Shown: positions 13,739 to 22,250 of the stretch, piece after piece
Layout: each line of letters opens with the position of its first letter
Numbering within the stretch: position 1 is the first letter of the stretch
Source: Nitrosopumilaceae archaeon
Lineage (GTDB): Archaea > Thermoproteota > Nitrososphaeria > Nitrososphaerales > Nitrosopumilaceae
Length of the DNA stretch: 41,722 bases
Reading direction: 5' to 3'
NCBI GenBank assembly: GCA_900620265.3
Contig: UYNY03000040.1
Coordinates: forward strand, 1-41,722
The notes under the pieces: generated by a model
What the model was told of the DNA's origin: nothing
What the model saw: the letters and a program-made list of their open reading frames with translations, nothing else
Database searches by the model: none
Program-made: the position numbers and the translations under genes

Positions 13739-15712
13739 ATGCGGTACGTGGCTGCCGTCCTGCTGGTCCTGGCCGCCCCCCTGGTCCTGGCCGTCCCCAT
13801 GCACGCCCACGGGGCCGACCTCGTGGTGGCGGGGCGGGATGCGGGCTCGGAGGTCTCGATATACCTGGAGGACGGCAGGGCCACGTACGAGGCCAGGGTC
13901 GGCACCGGGCTTGACGCGGTCAGCCTGGAGGGCGGGGCCGACCTCGCGGTGCGGGGGTACGGGTTTGTCATATCGGACAGGGACGGCGGGTTTGTCGCCG
14001 CCGTAAAGAACGAGGGGGCGGGGTACATCGTGACGGCCCGGATGGACATCGGGCGGGATGTCGTGGTAAAGAGGTACGTCGTCGGCGGCGGGACGGGCGG
14101 CGGCCCGGCCCTTGATACTGCAGAGGAGGCAAAGCGGCTGCTGGACGAGGCTTTGGCAAAGCTTGAGCGCGTCAACCGGGACCTTGACGGGACGGCCGGC
14201 AAGAACATTGATCTCACCTACGAGGAGTACAAGGACCAGTCCTATGACCGCGACCTTGGCAAGGTGCCGGACATCAAGGTGGTGGCCAAAAAGGCCCCCT
14301 CGCTGCGCGTCTTTGTCACGGTGGCGGGGCAGGTCGAGTGGGGGCACGAGCTGCGATACAACGTAAAGGTGACCGACTCTGGCCGCTCGGAGTACCTGCA
14401 AGAGTTCGCCTCGTTCGTAGGCGAGCCTATCCAGGGGGCGAGGGTGCAGAGCGTGGTGACCGACGCGTACGGCAAGGTGGTAAGCAGGCTGTCGGGGACC
14501 GTCGATGATGAGGGCAACTGGGAGGGGGACGGCCACGTCATCGAGGACAACTCGGCCTCGCACAGGCCGCACGTCATCACGGTGACGGCCACCTCGGTGT
14601 CGGACGGGACGCAGCTGTCCGACTCTGCGACGGCCGAGTTTTACTCTGTGGCCGAGGCCGAGAACAACTCGCCGCCCGTGGCGATACTGAAGCTGAATGG
14701 CTCTGGCGTGGAGGGGATCCCGATCCCCCGCGAGGCGCCCAAGGATGTGGATAAGATCGAGCCCAAGGAGGCGGATGGGTGGCCCAAGGTGGAGTACTAC
14801 TCCAATAATTGCCTGCTTGCCAACCTGACAAATTCGGCCGGGCTTAAGCCGGTGGGTATCAACGAGGATTTCGGCATCGTGCTTAGCGGCAATGGGATGG
14901 ACAACCTCCAGTGCAGCATCAGGGAGGGCGTAGAATTCAAGATGGATAGCGGCTCGATAAAGTTCAATGATGAAAATGATACTCCCATGCGCTTTACATT
15001 CAACATCGGGGGTATAGATATACGTAACTTTAACAGCAGTGAGGGGTTCAAGTATAAGGCCGGTGTGCCGGAGATCGGTACAAAGCTCTTGGCCCTGTTA
15101 CTGCTTGGCGGTAGTGAGAACGATACGCTGGCTATGTCTAGGACTATAAATGCCGCCAGTGGCCACGAGGTGACGGTATCTGCGCCTATGGGATATGGTG
15201 GGAAGAAACTGCTTGAAAAACTTGCAAGCGATGAGATACTGACATTTAACAAGAGCAACGCGGTAAACGAGGATGGATATGTTTTCATAGCGAATCCAAC
15301 TGGTTTCGAAAATCTGCTGACAGACAGCGTCAACGACAAATTCATGTATCCCAAAAAGAGCCTTACCCTTGTCGGCAGCGACAGCTATGACCCGGACAAC
15401 CACGATCTGAGGCTCAGGTGGTCCATCTATGGCCAGGACAGGGATACACCTAGACTGGATATAAAAAAGCCGGAGGACTTGTTCAAGGCTCCCAATGATA
15501 AAGCTACGTACCTTGAACTGGGCAAAGTATACGAGGCGGTCAACCCGTACAGAGGTATGAAGGGCGCCTCCGAAAAGACGCTTGAGATGGAGTTCGCCCG
15601 CGCCGAGGATAAAAAGAGGGTTTGCTTCCAACTGGACGTCCGGGACACCCTGGGGGCGAGAGACGTCACCATACTCTGCGTCGATCTAGTCCCCCTTAAA
15701 CCGGCATCCTGA
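13739..15712 (+). CDS. Large secreted protein with Ig/PKD-like segments
   Basis: 657 residues, exported: signal peptide about 1-25 (VAAVLLVLAAPLVLAVPMHAHG). Then a beta-rich domain (about 26-105), a Gly-rich linker (VVGGGTGGG), a helical stretch (AEEAKRLLDEALAKLERVNRD), a beta domain with ITVTATSVSDGTQLSDSATAEF (about 200-305), and a C-terminal domain with LTLVGSDSYDPDNHDLRLRWSI, the PKD-like pattern. Two Cys near the end (VCFQLDVRD, ILCVDLV). From about 14810 to 15590 the DNA is clearly less GC-rich with AT-ending codons, unlike the first third, suggesting a mosaic gene. TATA box TTTATAAT about 30 bases before the ATG. Likely cell-surface protein; ligand unknown. Confidence 0.85.
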   Translation: MRYVAAVLLVLAAPLVLAVPMHAHGADLVVAGRDAGSEVSIYLEDGRATYEARVGTGLDAVSLEGGADLAVRGYGFVISDRDGGFVAAVKNEGAGYIVTARMDIGRDVVVKRYVVGGGTGGGPALDTAEEAKRLLDEALAKLERVNRDLDGTAGKNIDLTYEEYKDQSYDRDLGKVPDIKVVAKKAPSLRVFVTVAGQVEWGHELRYNVKVTDSGRSEYLQEFASFVGEPIQGARVQSVVTDAYGKVVSRLSGTVDDEGNWEGDGHVIEDNSASHRPHVITVTATSVSDGTQLSDSATAEFYSVAEAENNSPPVAILKLNGSGVEGIPIPREAPKDVDKIEPKEADGWPKVEYYSNNCLLANLTNSAGLKPVGINEDFGIVLSGNGMDNLQCSIREGVEFKMDSGSIKFNDENDTPMRFTFNIGGIDIRNFNSSEGFKYKAGVPEIGTKLLALLLLGGSENDTLAMSRTINAASGHEVTVSAPMGYGGKKLLEKLASDEILTFNKSNAVNEDGYVFIANPTGFENLLTDSVNDKFMYPKKSLTLVGSDSYDPDNHDLRLRWSIYGQDRDTPRLDIKKPEDLFKAPNDKATYLELGKVYEAVNPYRGMKGASEKTLEMEFARAEDKKRVCFQLDVRDTLGARDVTILCVDLVPLKPAS

Positions 15713-15727
15713 ATCCAGTCCCGGCGC

Positions 15728-16012
15728 TCACTCATCGGCGACGGCCTTGAGTATATCGACGCCGTTCTCCTTCCTCATCAGTGCAACCTGCATGCCCATC
15801 CACGTCACCTCGTACAGCCTGCCCTCGACCATGTCGGCCCCCTTGTAAACCAGAACCTCCTTGCCGTCCCTGATCGTGGTATAGACGGGCGTCGCCGGGA
15901 CGCGGACGGCGGTGCCCCCGCCGCCATGGTTTGACAGATTCATGTCCAACCCGTCTTTTGGATCCGTGACCCTCGTCACGCCCCCTCCGGCATCCCCCGT
16001 CCCGGCTCCCAC
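15728..16012 (-). CDS. Hypothetical protein
   Basis: 94 residues, family not recognised. The first 35 residues are Gly/Asp-rich and probably disordered (GAGTGDAGGGVTRV, SNHGGGGTAV). The remainder is a compact beta-rich module: VYTTIRDGKEVLVYKGADMV, GRLYEVTWMGMQVALMRKE. The GTG start at 16012 is supported by a TATA-like GTTTTAGA on the minus strand about 25-30 bases upstream; an internal ATG at residue 24 is an alternative. Convergent with the secreted-protein gene, 15 bases apart. Confidence 0.6.
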   Translation of the reverse strand: MGAGTGDAGGGVTRVTDPKDGLDMNLSNHGGGGTAVRVPATPVYTTIRDGKEVLVYKGADMVEGRLYEVTWMGMQVALMRKENGVDILKAVADE

Positions 16013-16168
16013 GACCCTGCTGCCCGGCCGTGCTCTAAAAACATTTCATATCTCACGCCTGGCCTGCCCATCCGGCGGCCCACACATGCCCTGATCCGGC
16101 CCCCCGTGCCCGTGCCTGATCGCGGCCCCCTTGATTGGTTTAAATAGGAACGATCCGGCCCGGCCCCC

Positions 16169-16270
16169 ATGGCAAGCGTAGTGGACGGATGGCCCGTCTG
16201 GATACCCCTCATTGTCGGGCTCGCACCAGGCCTGGTATACTGGCTGGCGATCACGGCAAAGAGGAACTAG
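16169..16270 (+). CDS. 33-residue single-helix membrane peptide
   Basis: MASVVDGWPVWIPLIVGLAP followed by GLVYWLAITAKRN: one hydrophobic helix with a basic C-terminal end, likely inside-facing. The TATA-like TTTAAATA at 16139-16146 begins 30 bases before the ATG, the leaderless spacing used by verified genes here, which argues for real expression. Function unknown. Small single-helix proteins often act as accessory subunits of membrane complexes; nothing in the sequence says which. Confidence 0.65.
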   Translation: MASVVDGWPVWIPLIVGLAPGLVYWLAITAKRN

Positions 16271-16343
16271 TCCGGCAGGTCTGATCGCTGTTTTGGCGCG
16301 GGGATGCGCGCCCCATATAAGGGGCCTCGTACAAGCCGCGCCC

Positions 16344-17387
16344 ATGATATGGGGAGCCGTGGTGGTCGGCATTCTGGCGATAGCCGGGGCCGCGCACGCC
16401 CAGGAGTACCTTGACACCCTCCCCACCCTCACGGTCCAGATAGTCGAGGGATCCCAGTACGTCTATGTCGAGGACGGGTACGCCGTCATGGCAGGCGAGG
16501 TCGAGAACACCGGCATGTCCCCGGTGGCCGACGTGCGCATACAGGCAAGCTTCTTTGACGCGACGGGGGCGCTCCTCGAGGTGGCAGAGGGCGGGACGGC
16601 CCTCGACGTGATACCTGCCGGCTCAAAGTCGCCGTTTGCCGTGCGCACGAACGGCACCATAGACGGCGTGACGGACGCGTCGGCGCGCTTTGCCACCGGC
16701 TTCAAGGCGTCTGCCGACAAGGCGGGCCTGCTTGCAATATACAGCACGGACGTCGACCACGGGGAGTCGTTCCGTGCCGCCGGCGAGGTGAGGAGCGGCG
16801 GGGCGCCCGAGCGCGACGTGCGCGCCCACGCGGCGCTCCACGACGGGTTCGGCCGCGTCCTCCGCGTCCACACGTTCGAGCTCGGCGACATGCTGCCAAA
16901 CTCCAGGGCACAGTTCGAGGTGGACGGCCTTGCTGACACGCGCGGCGCCTCGCTGGTCCTGTACGCGGAATCAGAGTCATCGTACGCCCCCGGCAGGGCG
17001 CTCGTCGAGGTGCCGGCCCCCGGCCCGAGCGGCCACACCTCGTCGGCCCGGATAACTGACGTATCGGTCGACGGGGCCGGGCCCGACGGCACCGTGCAGG
17101 AGGGGACGATCGCCACGATCACCGCCGACGTCGAGCATACGGGCGGGCCGGCCACCGGCTACAACGTCTACGTGCAGATAAGCGAGTCCGAGCGGGGGGC
17201 GGCGGGCACCCTAAAGTACATCGTGTATGTTGACGGCGAGACCGGGCGCCTTGGCAGCGACGGGTCGGTCTCCGTCGAGTGGGTGGCGGACAGGACCGGC
17301 CTCTTCAACGTCGAGACGTTCATCTGGGACCCGTCCGGGATCCCGCTCGGGAACCAGGGGCCGCTGCTCTTCTTCCCGGTGGGCTAG
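16344..17387 (+). CDS. Secreted beta-domain protein (FxLYD-like and CARDB-like)
   Basis: 347 residues from ATG 16344. The signal peptide is about 1-19 (WGAVVVGILAIAGAAHAQ). Domain one (about 20-110) has the FxLYD-type pattern AVMAGEVENTGMSPVADVRI...ASFFDATGALLE with IPAGSKSPFAV; a second similar domain follows (about 120-215, AGEVRSGGAPERDVRAHAAL, LHDGFGRVLRVHTFELGDML). The third (about 235-345) resembles CARDB-type domains: GTIATITADVEHTGGP, VSVEWVADRTGLFNVETFIW, ending LLFFPVG. The upstream frame is open but the TATA box CATATAAG at 16313-16320 selects this ATG. Probable envelope protein. The stop codon abuts the coaD start, so the two may be cotranscribed. Confidence 0.85.
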   Translation: MIWGAVVVGILAIAGAAHAQEYLDTLPTLTVQIVEGSQYVYVEDGYAVMAGEVENTGMSPVADVRIQASFFDATGALLEVAEGGTALDVIPAGSKSPFAVRTNGTIDGVTDASARFATGFKASADKAGLLAIYSTDVDHGESFRAAGEVRSGGAPERDVRAHAALHDGFGRVLRVHTFELGDMLPNSRAQFEVDGLADTRGASLVLYAESESSYAPGRALVEVPAPGPSGHTSSARITDVSVDGAGPDGTVQEGTIATITADVEHTGGPATGYNVYVQISESERGAAGTLKYIVYVDGETGRLGSDGSVSVEWVADRTGLFNVETFIWDPSGIPLGNQGPLLFFPVG

Positions 17388-17873
17388 ATGGGGACGGCGG
17401 CTCTGGGCGGCACGTTTGACGGGATACACAGGGGGCACCTGGCGCTCATCGGGCGGGCCCTCGAGATATCTGACGGGATCATCATCGGGCTTGCAAGCGA
17501 CGTCCTTGCAAAGAGGCGCGGCAAGGCGCCCACCATGCCGTACGAGGAGAGGCTTGAGGGGCTGCGCCGCGCAGTCGACTCCGAGTTCCCCGGGGCCACC
17601 TATGAGATAGCCAGGCTCGATGACATATTCGGGCCCGCCGTGCTGGATGGGCGGGTCGACGCGCTCGTGGTCAGCGAGGAGACGGCGGGCGCCGGGGACG
17701 ACCTGAACCGCCTCCGCGCTACGAGGGGCGTCCGGCCCGTCAGGGTGGTCGTGGTGCCCATGGTGGCCGCCGAGGACGGCTCGCCCATATCCAGCACCCG
17801 GATCCGGGCGCGCGAGGTGGACGCCGAGGGAAGGTTGACAGGCGGCGGGGCAAATGTTGAGCCGGGCGCCTAA
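17388..17873 (+). CDS. coaD: Phosphopantetheine adenylyltransferase (archaeal type)
   Basis: 161 residues. Transfers AMP from ATP to 4'-phosphopantetheine in coenzyme A synthesis. The nucleotidyltransferase HxGH motif is GGTFDGIHRGHLALI (about 7-21), and the second signature is SPISSTRIRAREV (about 135-147). YEERLEGLRRAV and VSEETAGAGDDLN fit the archaeal PPAT family. The ATG at 17388 follows the preceding stop codon with no gap. Cytoplasmic housekeeping enzyme placed in an otherwise envelope-related run. Confidence 0.93.
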   Translation: MGTAALGGTFDGIHRGHLALIGRALEISDGIIIGLASDVLAKRRGKAPTMPYEERLEGLRRAVDSEFPGATYEIARLDDIFGPAVLDGRVDALVVSEETAGAGDDLNRLRATRGVRPVRVVVVPMVAAEDGSPISSTRIRAREVDAEGRLTGGGANVEPGA

Positions 17874-17897
17874 GTGCGCCGCCCGCGTCATCCGCCC

Positions 17898-18221
17898 ATG
17901 CTCGATGCCATGCTCAGGACCGCCGCCGGGGACGTGTCCTGGTACGCCGGCGGGCTGCAGCCGGACGTCCTTGCCGCCTGGTACGAGAGGATCATCGCCG
18001 ACACGGTCGAGATGGCCCCGCCCTGGCTGGCCGACAAGGTCTCGGTGAGGCAGGATCCCGTCCTGCCCATGAGGTTCTCGCTTGACATCTCAAAGAGGGC
18101 CGTCAGATACTTTATGGTCGCAGTCGATAACAACCTGGAGAGGATGCCCTACACGACCGGGCTCTACTTTCTAAAGGTGCAGGAGGAGCTTGCCTCCGAG
18201 ATGGACCGCTCCCTAGTATAG
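17898..18221 (+). CDS. Hypothetical cytoplasmic protein
   Basis: 107 residues from the ATG at 17898 (a GTG at 17874, directly after the coaD stop, would add eight residues). Mostly helical: MLDAMLRTAAGDVSWYAGGL, LAAWYERIIADTVEMAPPWL, then a strand pair QDPVLPMRFSLDISKRAVRY and a C-terminal helix YFLKVQEELASEMDRS. No signal or membrane segment. Family not recognised. It probably shares a transcript with coaD. Confidence 0.72.
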   Translation: MLDAMLRTAAGDVSWYAGGLQPDVLAAWYERIIADTVEMAPPWLADKVSVRQDPVLPMRFSLDISKRAVRYFMVAVDNNLERMPYTTGLYFLKVQEELASEMDRSLV

Positions 18222-18257
18222 CCTCAGTCTATATGCGGGCGGGCGCGGCGGCGCCGC

Positions 18258-19331
18258 ATGGCGGGCAGGGAGGACAGGCCAAAGTGGGTCTCAAAGAGGG
18301 TCAGGGGCAAGGGATCCACAAAGCCGCCCGGCAAGGGATCCTTCAAGGGATCGGCCAAGGGATACCCCAAGGGCCGCAGGGGGCCCGGCAGGGGGCCCGG
18401 CGGGGACGGCGGCGGGGAGCGCGACTATGGCGGAAGATACGGCGGCAAGCACGGCGGCGGGGACCGCGGCGGGGACCGCGGCGGCGGGCGGGGCCGCGAC
18501 TATGGGCGTGATGATAGGCGCGGCGGCCGGGATCATGGCCGGGACCGCGGCGGGGACCGCGACAGGGATCGTGACAGGGGCCCGCGCGGAAAGGATTACG
18601 GAGGGCGCGGCGGCCGCGATTACGGCGGTGGCCGTGGCCGCGACTATGGGCGTGATGATAGGCGCGGCGGCCGGGATCATGGCCGGGACCGCGGCGGGGA
18701 CCGCGACAGGGATCGTGACAGGGGCCCGCGCGGCAGGGATTACGGTGAAAGGCGCGGAGGCCGGGATCATGGCCGCGACCGCGGCGGCGGGCCGCGCGGC
18801 GGATCACGCGGCGGACCGCGCGGAGGCCGCGACCGCGGGGGCTGGGACGGCGGCCCGCGCGGCCGGGACCGCGGCGGGGGATACGGGGCAAAGCGCGACT
18901 ATGGAAGGCATGATGGAAGGCGTGATGAAAGGCGCGGCCGGGACGAGGGCCGCCCGGGCTGGCGCGACGCCCGCGGCCCAAAGCGCGGCGCCTGGCGCGA
19001 CTCTGGACAGAAGGGCTGGCACGACGCCCGGCGTGATGCAAAGCGCGATGCCCGGAGGGATGCCCGGCGCGACGAGCTGCTCGATGATCAGCGGGATGAT
19101 CGTCAGGATGATCCGCGCGGTGATCCGCGCGGTGATCGGCGCGATGATCCGCGCAATACCGCACGCGATCAGGAGGGGGGCCGCCCCGAGACCGGCGCCG
19201 AGGGCCCCTGCTCCTACTGCGGGTACAGGAACCCGAGGGCCCTCGTGCGCAGCGGCGGCCAGACCCTCTGCCTCAACTGCGACGCCACCGGGGCCGCCCG
19301 CCCCCGCAAGGAGCACCGCTTTCCAAGATAA
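18258..19331 (+). CDS. Arg/Gly/Asp-rich repeat protein with C-terminal zinc ribbon
   Basis: 357 residues. A basic N-terminus ([20 protein letters not shown]) precedes about 250 residues of low-complexity RGG, RDRD, RDYG and [10 protein letters not shown] repeats, then [19 protein letters not shown] and [10 protein letters not shown] repeats. The end is a compact zinc ribbon: [20 protein letters not shown] then CLNCDATG, four Cys in two CxxC pairs. RGG-type tails bind RNA and promote condensation; the zinc ribbon is of the type found in small archaeal RNA- or ribosome-associated proteins. TATA-like TCTATATG at 18228-18235 gives 30-base leaderless spacing. Another frame is also open through the repeats, a by-product of GC-rich repeats. 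An RNA-binding or RNA-chaperone role is inference. Confidence 0.8.
   Translation: MAGREDRPKWVSKRVRGKGSTKPPGKGSFKGSAKGYPKGRRGPGRGPGGDGGGERDYGGRYGGKHGGGDRGGDRGGGRGRDYGRDDRRGGRDHGRDRGGDRDRDRDRGPRGKDYGGRGGRDYGGGRGRDYGRDDRRGGRDHGRDRGGDRDRDRDRGPRGRDYGERRGGRDHGRDRGGGPRGGSRGGPRGGRDRGGWDGGPRGRDRGGGYGAKRDYGRHDGRRDERRGRDEGRPGWRDARGPKRGAWRDSGQKGWHDARRDAKRDARRDARRDELLDDQRDDRQDDPRGDPRGDRRDDPRNTARDQEGGRPETGAEGPCSYCGYRNPRALVRSGGQTLCLNCDATGAARPRKEHRFPR
18492..18733 (+). repeat. Perfect 98-bp duplication, period 144 bp
   Basis: 18492-18589 and 18636-18733 are identical over 98 bases, lying inside the repeat protein gene. Perfect identity within a coding repeat suggests a recent duplication or ongoing conversion; 144 is a multiple of three, so the frame is kept. 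Confidence 0.95.
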
Positions 19332-19361
19332 CTTGAAATTGGACGCCCCCGCCGCCCCCGC

Positions 19362-19445
19362 ATGGACAGCGACCACAAGGGGATAGCCGCCTCGCTGATC
19401 GCCATAGTGGCGATCGCCACGGCCTACGGCTTCCTATCCCTTTGA
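19362..19445 (+). CDS. 27-residue single-helix membrane peptide
   Basis: MDSDHKGIAASLIAIVAIAT followed by AYGFLSL: a charged N-terminus and one hydrophobic helix. An AT-rich ACTTGAAATT stretch lies about 30 bases before the ATG. Its last 12 bases overlap the 3' end of the convergent minus-strand gene. Evidence is limited to topology and promoter spacing, so it is a candidate gene. Confidence 0.5.
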   Translation: MDSDHKGIAASLIAIVAIATAYGFLSL

Positions 19446-19703
19446 GAGGACGATGTGCGGCCCGTCGGCGTCCGCCCCGGCTAGCCGGTGCCGCCCGTCG
19501 AATATCGACTGGAAAAAGTCGGCAAGCTCCCCGGCCTCCACCCCGCCGCGCATCAGGATGCTGTGGGCCGAGCCGTCCTGCAGCCCCACGACCACCTCCT
19601 CCCCGATGACATCGAGGATCGATGATATCCCCGGGCCCCGGCCCCCCGCCAGCCCGGCCAGCTTTTGCGCCTCGTACTTGTCGGCGCACTCGATGCGGGC
19701 CAT
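19434..19703 (-). CDS. Hypothetical protein, translationally coupled to trpS
   Basis: 89 residues from the ATG at 19703, which overlaps the trpS stop codon by one base (TGATG). Pattern of alternating strands and helices: RIECADKYEAQKLAGLAG, ISSILDVIGEEVVVGLQDGS, ELADFFQSIFDGRHRLAG and the terminal strand HIVLSKG. No membrane segment. It has the look of a small alpha/beta RNA- or ligand-binding fold; the family is not recognised. Coupling to trpS argues it is real. Confidence 0.75.
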   Translation of the reverse strand: MARIECADKYEAQKLAGLAGGRGPGISSILDVIGEEVVVGLQDGSAHSILMRGGVEAGELADFFQSIFDGRHRLAGADADGPHIVLSKG

Positions 19704-20824
19704 CACCCGAACATGTAGCTTCCCAGATCCGGCCGGATCTCCTCCCTCCTGGCGCGGTGCTCCTCGAGGAACCCGTTGGCCTTCTCGATCAGGATCTGCT
19801 TTAGCTCGCCCGTCAGCATCCTGCCGGACGCGTACTCCTCGCGCAGCCGCTCCAGCTTCGAGTCGTCCGGCTCGAAGAGGAACCTCAGATACTGGAACGA
19901 GACGTCCACGTCGGGGTCGCCGCCGAGCCTGCGGTGCTCTGCCACGTCCGTCCTGCCGCCGGAGAAGGCCCTCTTTTTTATCTTCTTCTCGACCGTCCTT
20001 GGATCGTCAGATAGCAGTATCGCGTCGTCCCCCGACGATGACATCTTGCCGCCGCCGCCCCCGAGCCCCGGCATCATCATGCTGTGGATTAGCGCCGGCT
20101 TTGGCTTTCCGAGGACGGGCGCCACGTCGCGCGTCAGCCGAAAGTGGGGGTCCTGGTCGACGCCGAGCGGTATAAGCACGGGCGCGTCCTCGATAAAGCA
20201 CGGCGCCGACTGGAGCGCCGTATAAAATATCATCCCGATGTTCGTCTCGCCGGTGAACCCGAACGTGGCCTTTGTGCTCGAGAACGTGATCTTTTTGGCG
20301 ACGCGCGCCGCGATCGGATACAGCGCCGCGATGTCCCTGGTATCTATCATTATCCTGGTACGGTCGGGATCAAAGCCGAGCGCCGCAAAATCCAGCGCGT
20401 TGTCCAGCGCGTGCCCGCCGGCCTCCTCGAGGGTCAGCCCCGGCTTTGCAAAGAACTTTTCATCGTCGGTCAGCTGGAAATAGACAGTCGCGCCGAACCT
20501 CTCCTGCAGCCACCTTGCCAGTATCCACGGGACCAGGTGCCCGATGTGGGTGGTCCCCGACGGCCCCCTCCCCGTATACATGAAGAACCTGCCGCCCCCC
20601 TCGGCCGTCTTCAGTATGGCGTCAAGGTCCCGGTGCGAGAAGAATATCCCCCTGTCTATGAGGTGGTGGGACCCGCCGGCGGCGCGGGCCAGCCTCGCCC
20701 GGACATCCCCGGTCATCCTCCTGACCCCGAACCGCTCGACCAGCCTGTCATAGTCGATGACCCCCTCCACCTTCCACGGGGTTACCGTAAAGTCGTCCAC
20801 AAGCCGGCCCCGGGCGCGGGGCAT
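19703..20824 (-). CDS. trpS: Tryptophanyl-tRNA synthetase
   Basis: Class I synthetase charging tRNA-Trp. 373 residues from ATG 20824, the archaeal/eukaryotic type with an N-terminal extension (DDFTVTPWKVEGVIDYDRL). The HIGH-type motif is GRGPSGTTHIGHLVPW, the Trp-pocket region YFQLTDDEKFF, and the second signature is KMSSS in GGGGKMSSSGDDAI. A TTG at 20854 is an alternative start; the ATG is preferred because family proteins begin shortly before VDDFxVTPW. It diverges from pheS: the box GTTTTTTAAGCC at 20854-20866 reads as a TATA element in both directions. Its substrate tRNA, with introns, is at 33.7 kb. Confidence 0.94.
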   Translation of the reverse strand: MPRARGRLVDDFTVTPWKVEGVIDYDRLVERFGVRRMTGDVRARLARAAGGSHHLIDRGIFFSHRDLDAILKTAEGGGRFFMYTGRGPSGTTHIGHLVPWILARWLQERFGATVYFQLTDDEKFFAKPGLTLEEAGGHALDNALDFAALGFDPDRTRIMIDTRDIAALYPIAARVAKKITFSSTKATFGFTGETNIGMIFYTALQSAPCFIEDAPVLIPLGVDQDPHFRLTRDVAPVLGKPKPALIHSMMMPGLGGGGGKMSSSGDDAILLSDDPRTVEKKIKKRAFSGGRTDVAEHRRLGGDPDVDVSFQYLRFLFEPDDSKLERLREEYASGRMLTGELKQILIEKANGFLEEHRARREEIRPDLGSYMFG

Positions 20825-20888
20825 AAAAAGGCGCTTCCCTGCGGCCCGATCCAAGGCTTAAAAAACGACCCCCCGTATGGGGCGCGGC

Positions 20889-22250
20889 ATGGTGCTGCAC
20901 GATATCGAGAGGAGGATGCTCGGGGCGCTCGGCTCGCCGTCCGACCCCGACCGCATATGCGAGGAGACGGGCCTCTCGCCGGACCAGGTCCGGCGCGGCA
21001 TGGAGTGGCTAAGGCACAAGGGGCTTGCCGAGATATCCGAGGAGAGGACGGAGGTCGTCTCGCTCGGCAGGAACGGCCTCGAGGCGCTAAAGAAGGGCAT
21101 GCCCGAGAGGCGCCTTGCCGAGCTGCTCGGCGCGGGCCCCATGGAGATGTCGCGCGTGCAGGAGGAGCTTGGCGCCGCGTTCGGCCCGGCCGTCGGCAGG
21201 GCGCGAAAGTCCGGCTGGCTGTCCTCAAAGGGCGGCATGATCTCGCTGTCAGGCAGGCCCGGCGAGATACCGGGCGAGGAGGCGCTCGCCGCCATCGGCG
21301 CAAAGAGCGTGCCGCGCGGCTCCGTACCCGGGATAGAGCCGCTGCTTGACCGGCCGGGGTTCATCACCGCGGGGCACGAGTCCTCGTACTTGATATCTAT
21401 CACCGATGCGGGCAGGGAGGCCGCCGCCTCGCGCGGGGAGGGCGGCGCCATCGACGTGGAGGCCGACGCGCCGCGCGTCTTTGCGGCAAGGCGCCACCCG
21501 CTGCGGGAGGTGATGTCCGAGGTGCGCGAGGCGTTCGTGGCGCTCGGGTTCGAGGAGGTGCGCGGCCCGCAGGTCCAGTCGAGCTTTTGGAACTTTGACG
21601 CGCTGTTCACGCCGCAGGACCACCCCGCCCGCGAGCTCCAGGATACCTTCTACCTTGACGGCATGGGGCCCGGCGGCGACATCGCGACGGCCGAGCAGAA
21701 GAAGAGGATCACCACCTCGCACAGGAAGGGGTGGAGGTACGAGTGGGACGAGGGCGAGTCAAGGCGCATGTTATTGAGGACGCACACCACCTGCGTGACG
21801 GTCCGCCACCTGGCAGACGGAGCCGGCGACGGGCGGTTCTTCTCGCTCGGGCGCGTCTTTAGGAACGAAAAGCCCAGCTACCGCCACCTTGCAGAGTTCC
21901 ACCAGGTCGAGGGGGTCGTCGCCGAAAAGGACGCCTCGCTGCGCGGCCTGATGGGGATCCAGCGCGAGTTCTACAGGAGGATGGGGCTGCCGAGGGTGCG
22001 GTTCTGGCCCACGTACTTTCCATACACGGAGCCCTCGCTCCAGTCGATGGTATACGACGAGGGGCGAAAAAAATGGGTCGAGCTCTTCGGGATGGGCGTG
22101 TTCAGGCCCGAGGTGACGCGCCCGCTCGGCATATCAAGGCCGGTGCTCGCATGGGGCGGCGGCCTCGAGAGGGTCGCGATGCTAAAGCTCGGGGTGGACG
22201 ACGTGCGCGAGTTCTATGGCAACTCGCTGGGGTGGCTGCGGTGCCGGTAG
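20889..22250 (+). CDS. pheS: Phenylalanyl-tRNA synthetase alpha subunit
   Basis: Catalytic subunit of the alpha2-beta2 PheRS. 453 residues from ATG 20889, chosen over the ATG at 20877 because of the TATA box at about 20857. The N-terminal winged-helix part (about 1-150, CEETGLSPDQVRRGMEWLRH) is typical of archaeal and eukaryotic PheS. Class II motifs follow: HPLREVMSEVREAFVALGFE, DTFYLDG, motif 2 LGRVFRNEKPSYRHLAEFHQ, and motif 3 WGGGLERVAMLKLGVDDVRE. Overlaps pheT by 10 bases. Confidence 0.96.
   Translation: MVLHDIERRMLGALGSPSDPDRICEETGLSPDQVRRGMEWLRHKGLAEISEERTEVVSLGRNGLEALKKGMPERRLAELLGAGPMEMSRVQEELGAAFGPAVGRARKSGWLSSKGGMISLSGRPGEIPGEEALAAIGAKSVPRGSVPGIEPLLDRPGFITAGHESSYLISITDAGREAAASRGEGGAIDVEADAPRVFAARRHPLREVMSEVREAFVALGFEEVRGPQVQSSFWNFDALFTPQDHPARELQDTFYLDGMGPGGDIATAEQKKRITTSHRKGWRYEWDEGESRRMLLRTHTTCVTVRHLADGAGDGRFFSLGRVFRNEKPSYRHLAEFHQVEGVVAEKDASLRGLMGIQREFYRRMGLPRVRFWPTYFPYTEPSLQSMVYDEGRKKWVELFGMGVFRPEVTRPLGISRPVLAWGGGLERVAMLKLGVDDVREFYGNSLGWLRCR

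Noticed and set aside
18427-19386. Alternative Ala/Gly/Thr-rich frame through the RGG-protein gene
   Set aside because: Overlapping open frames are expected in GC-rich repeats lacking AT-rich stops. The frame ending in the CxxC...CxxC zinc ribbon is better supported by its promoter and its C-terminal domain.
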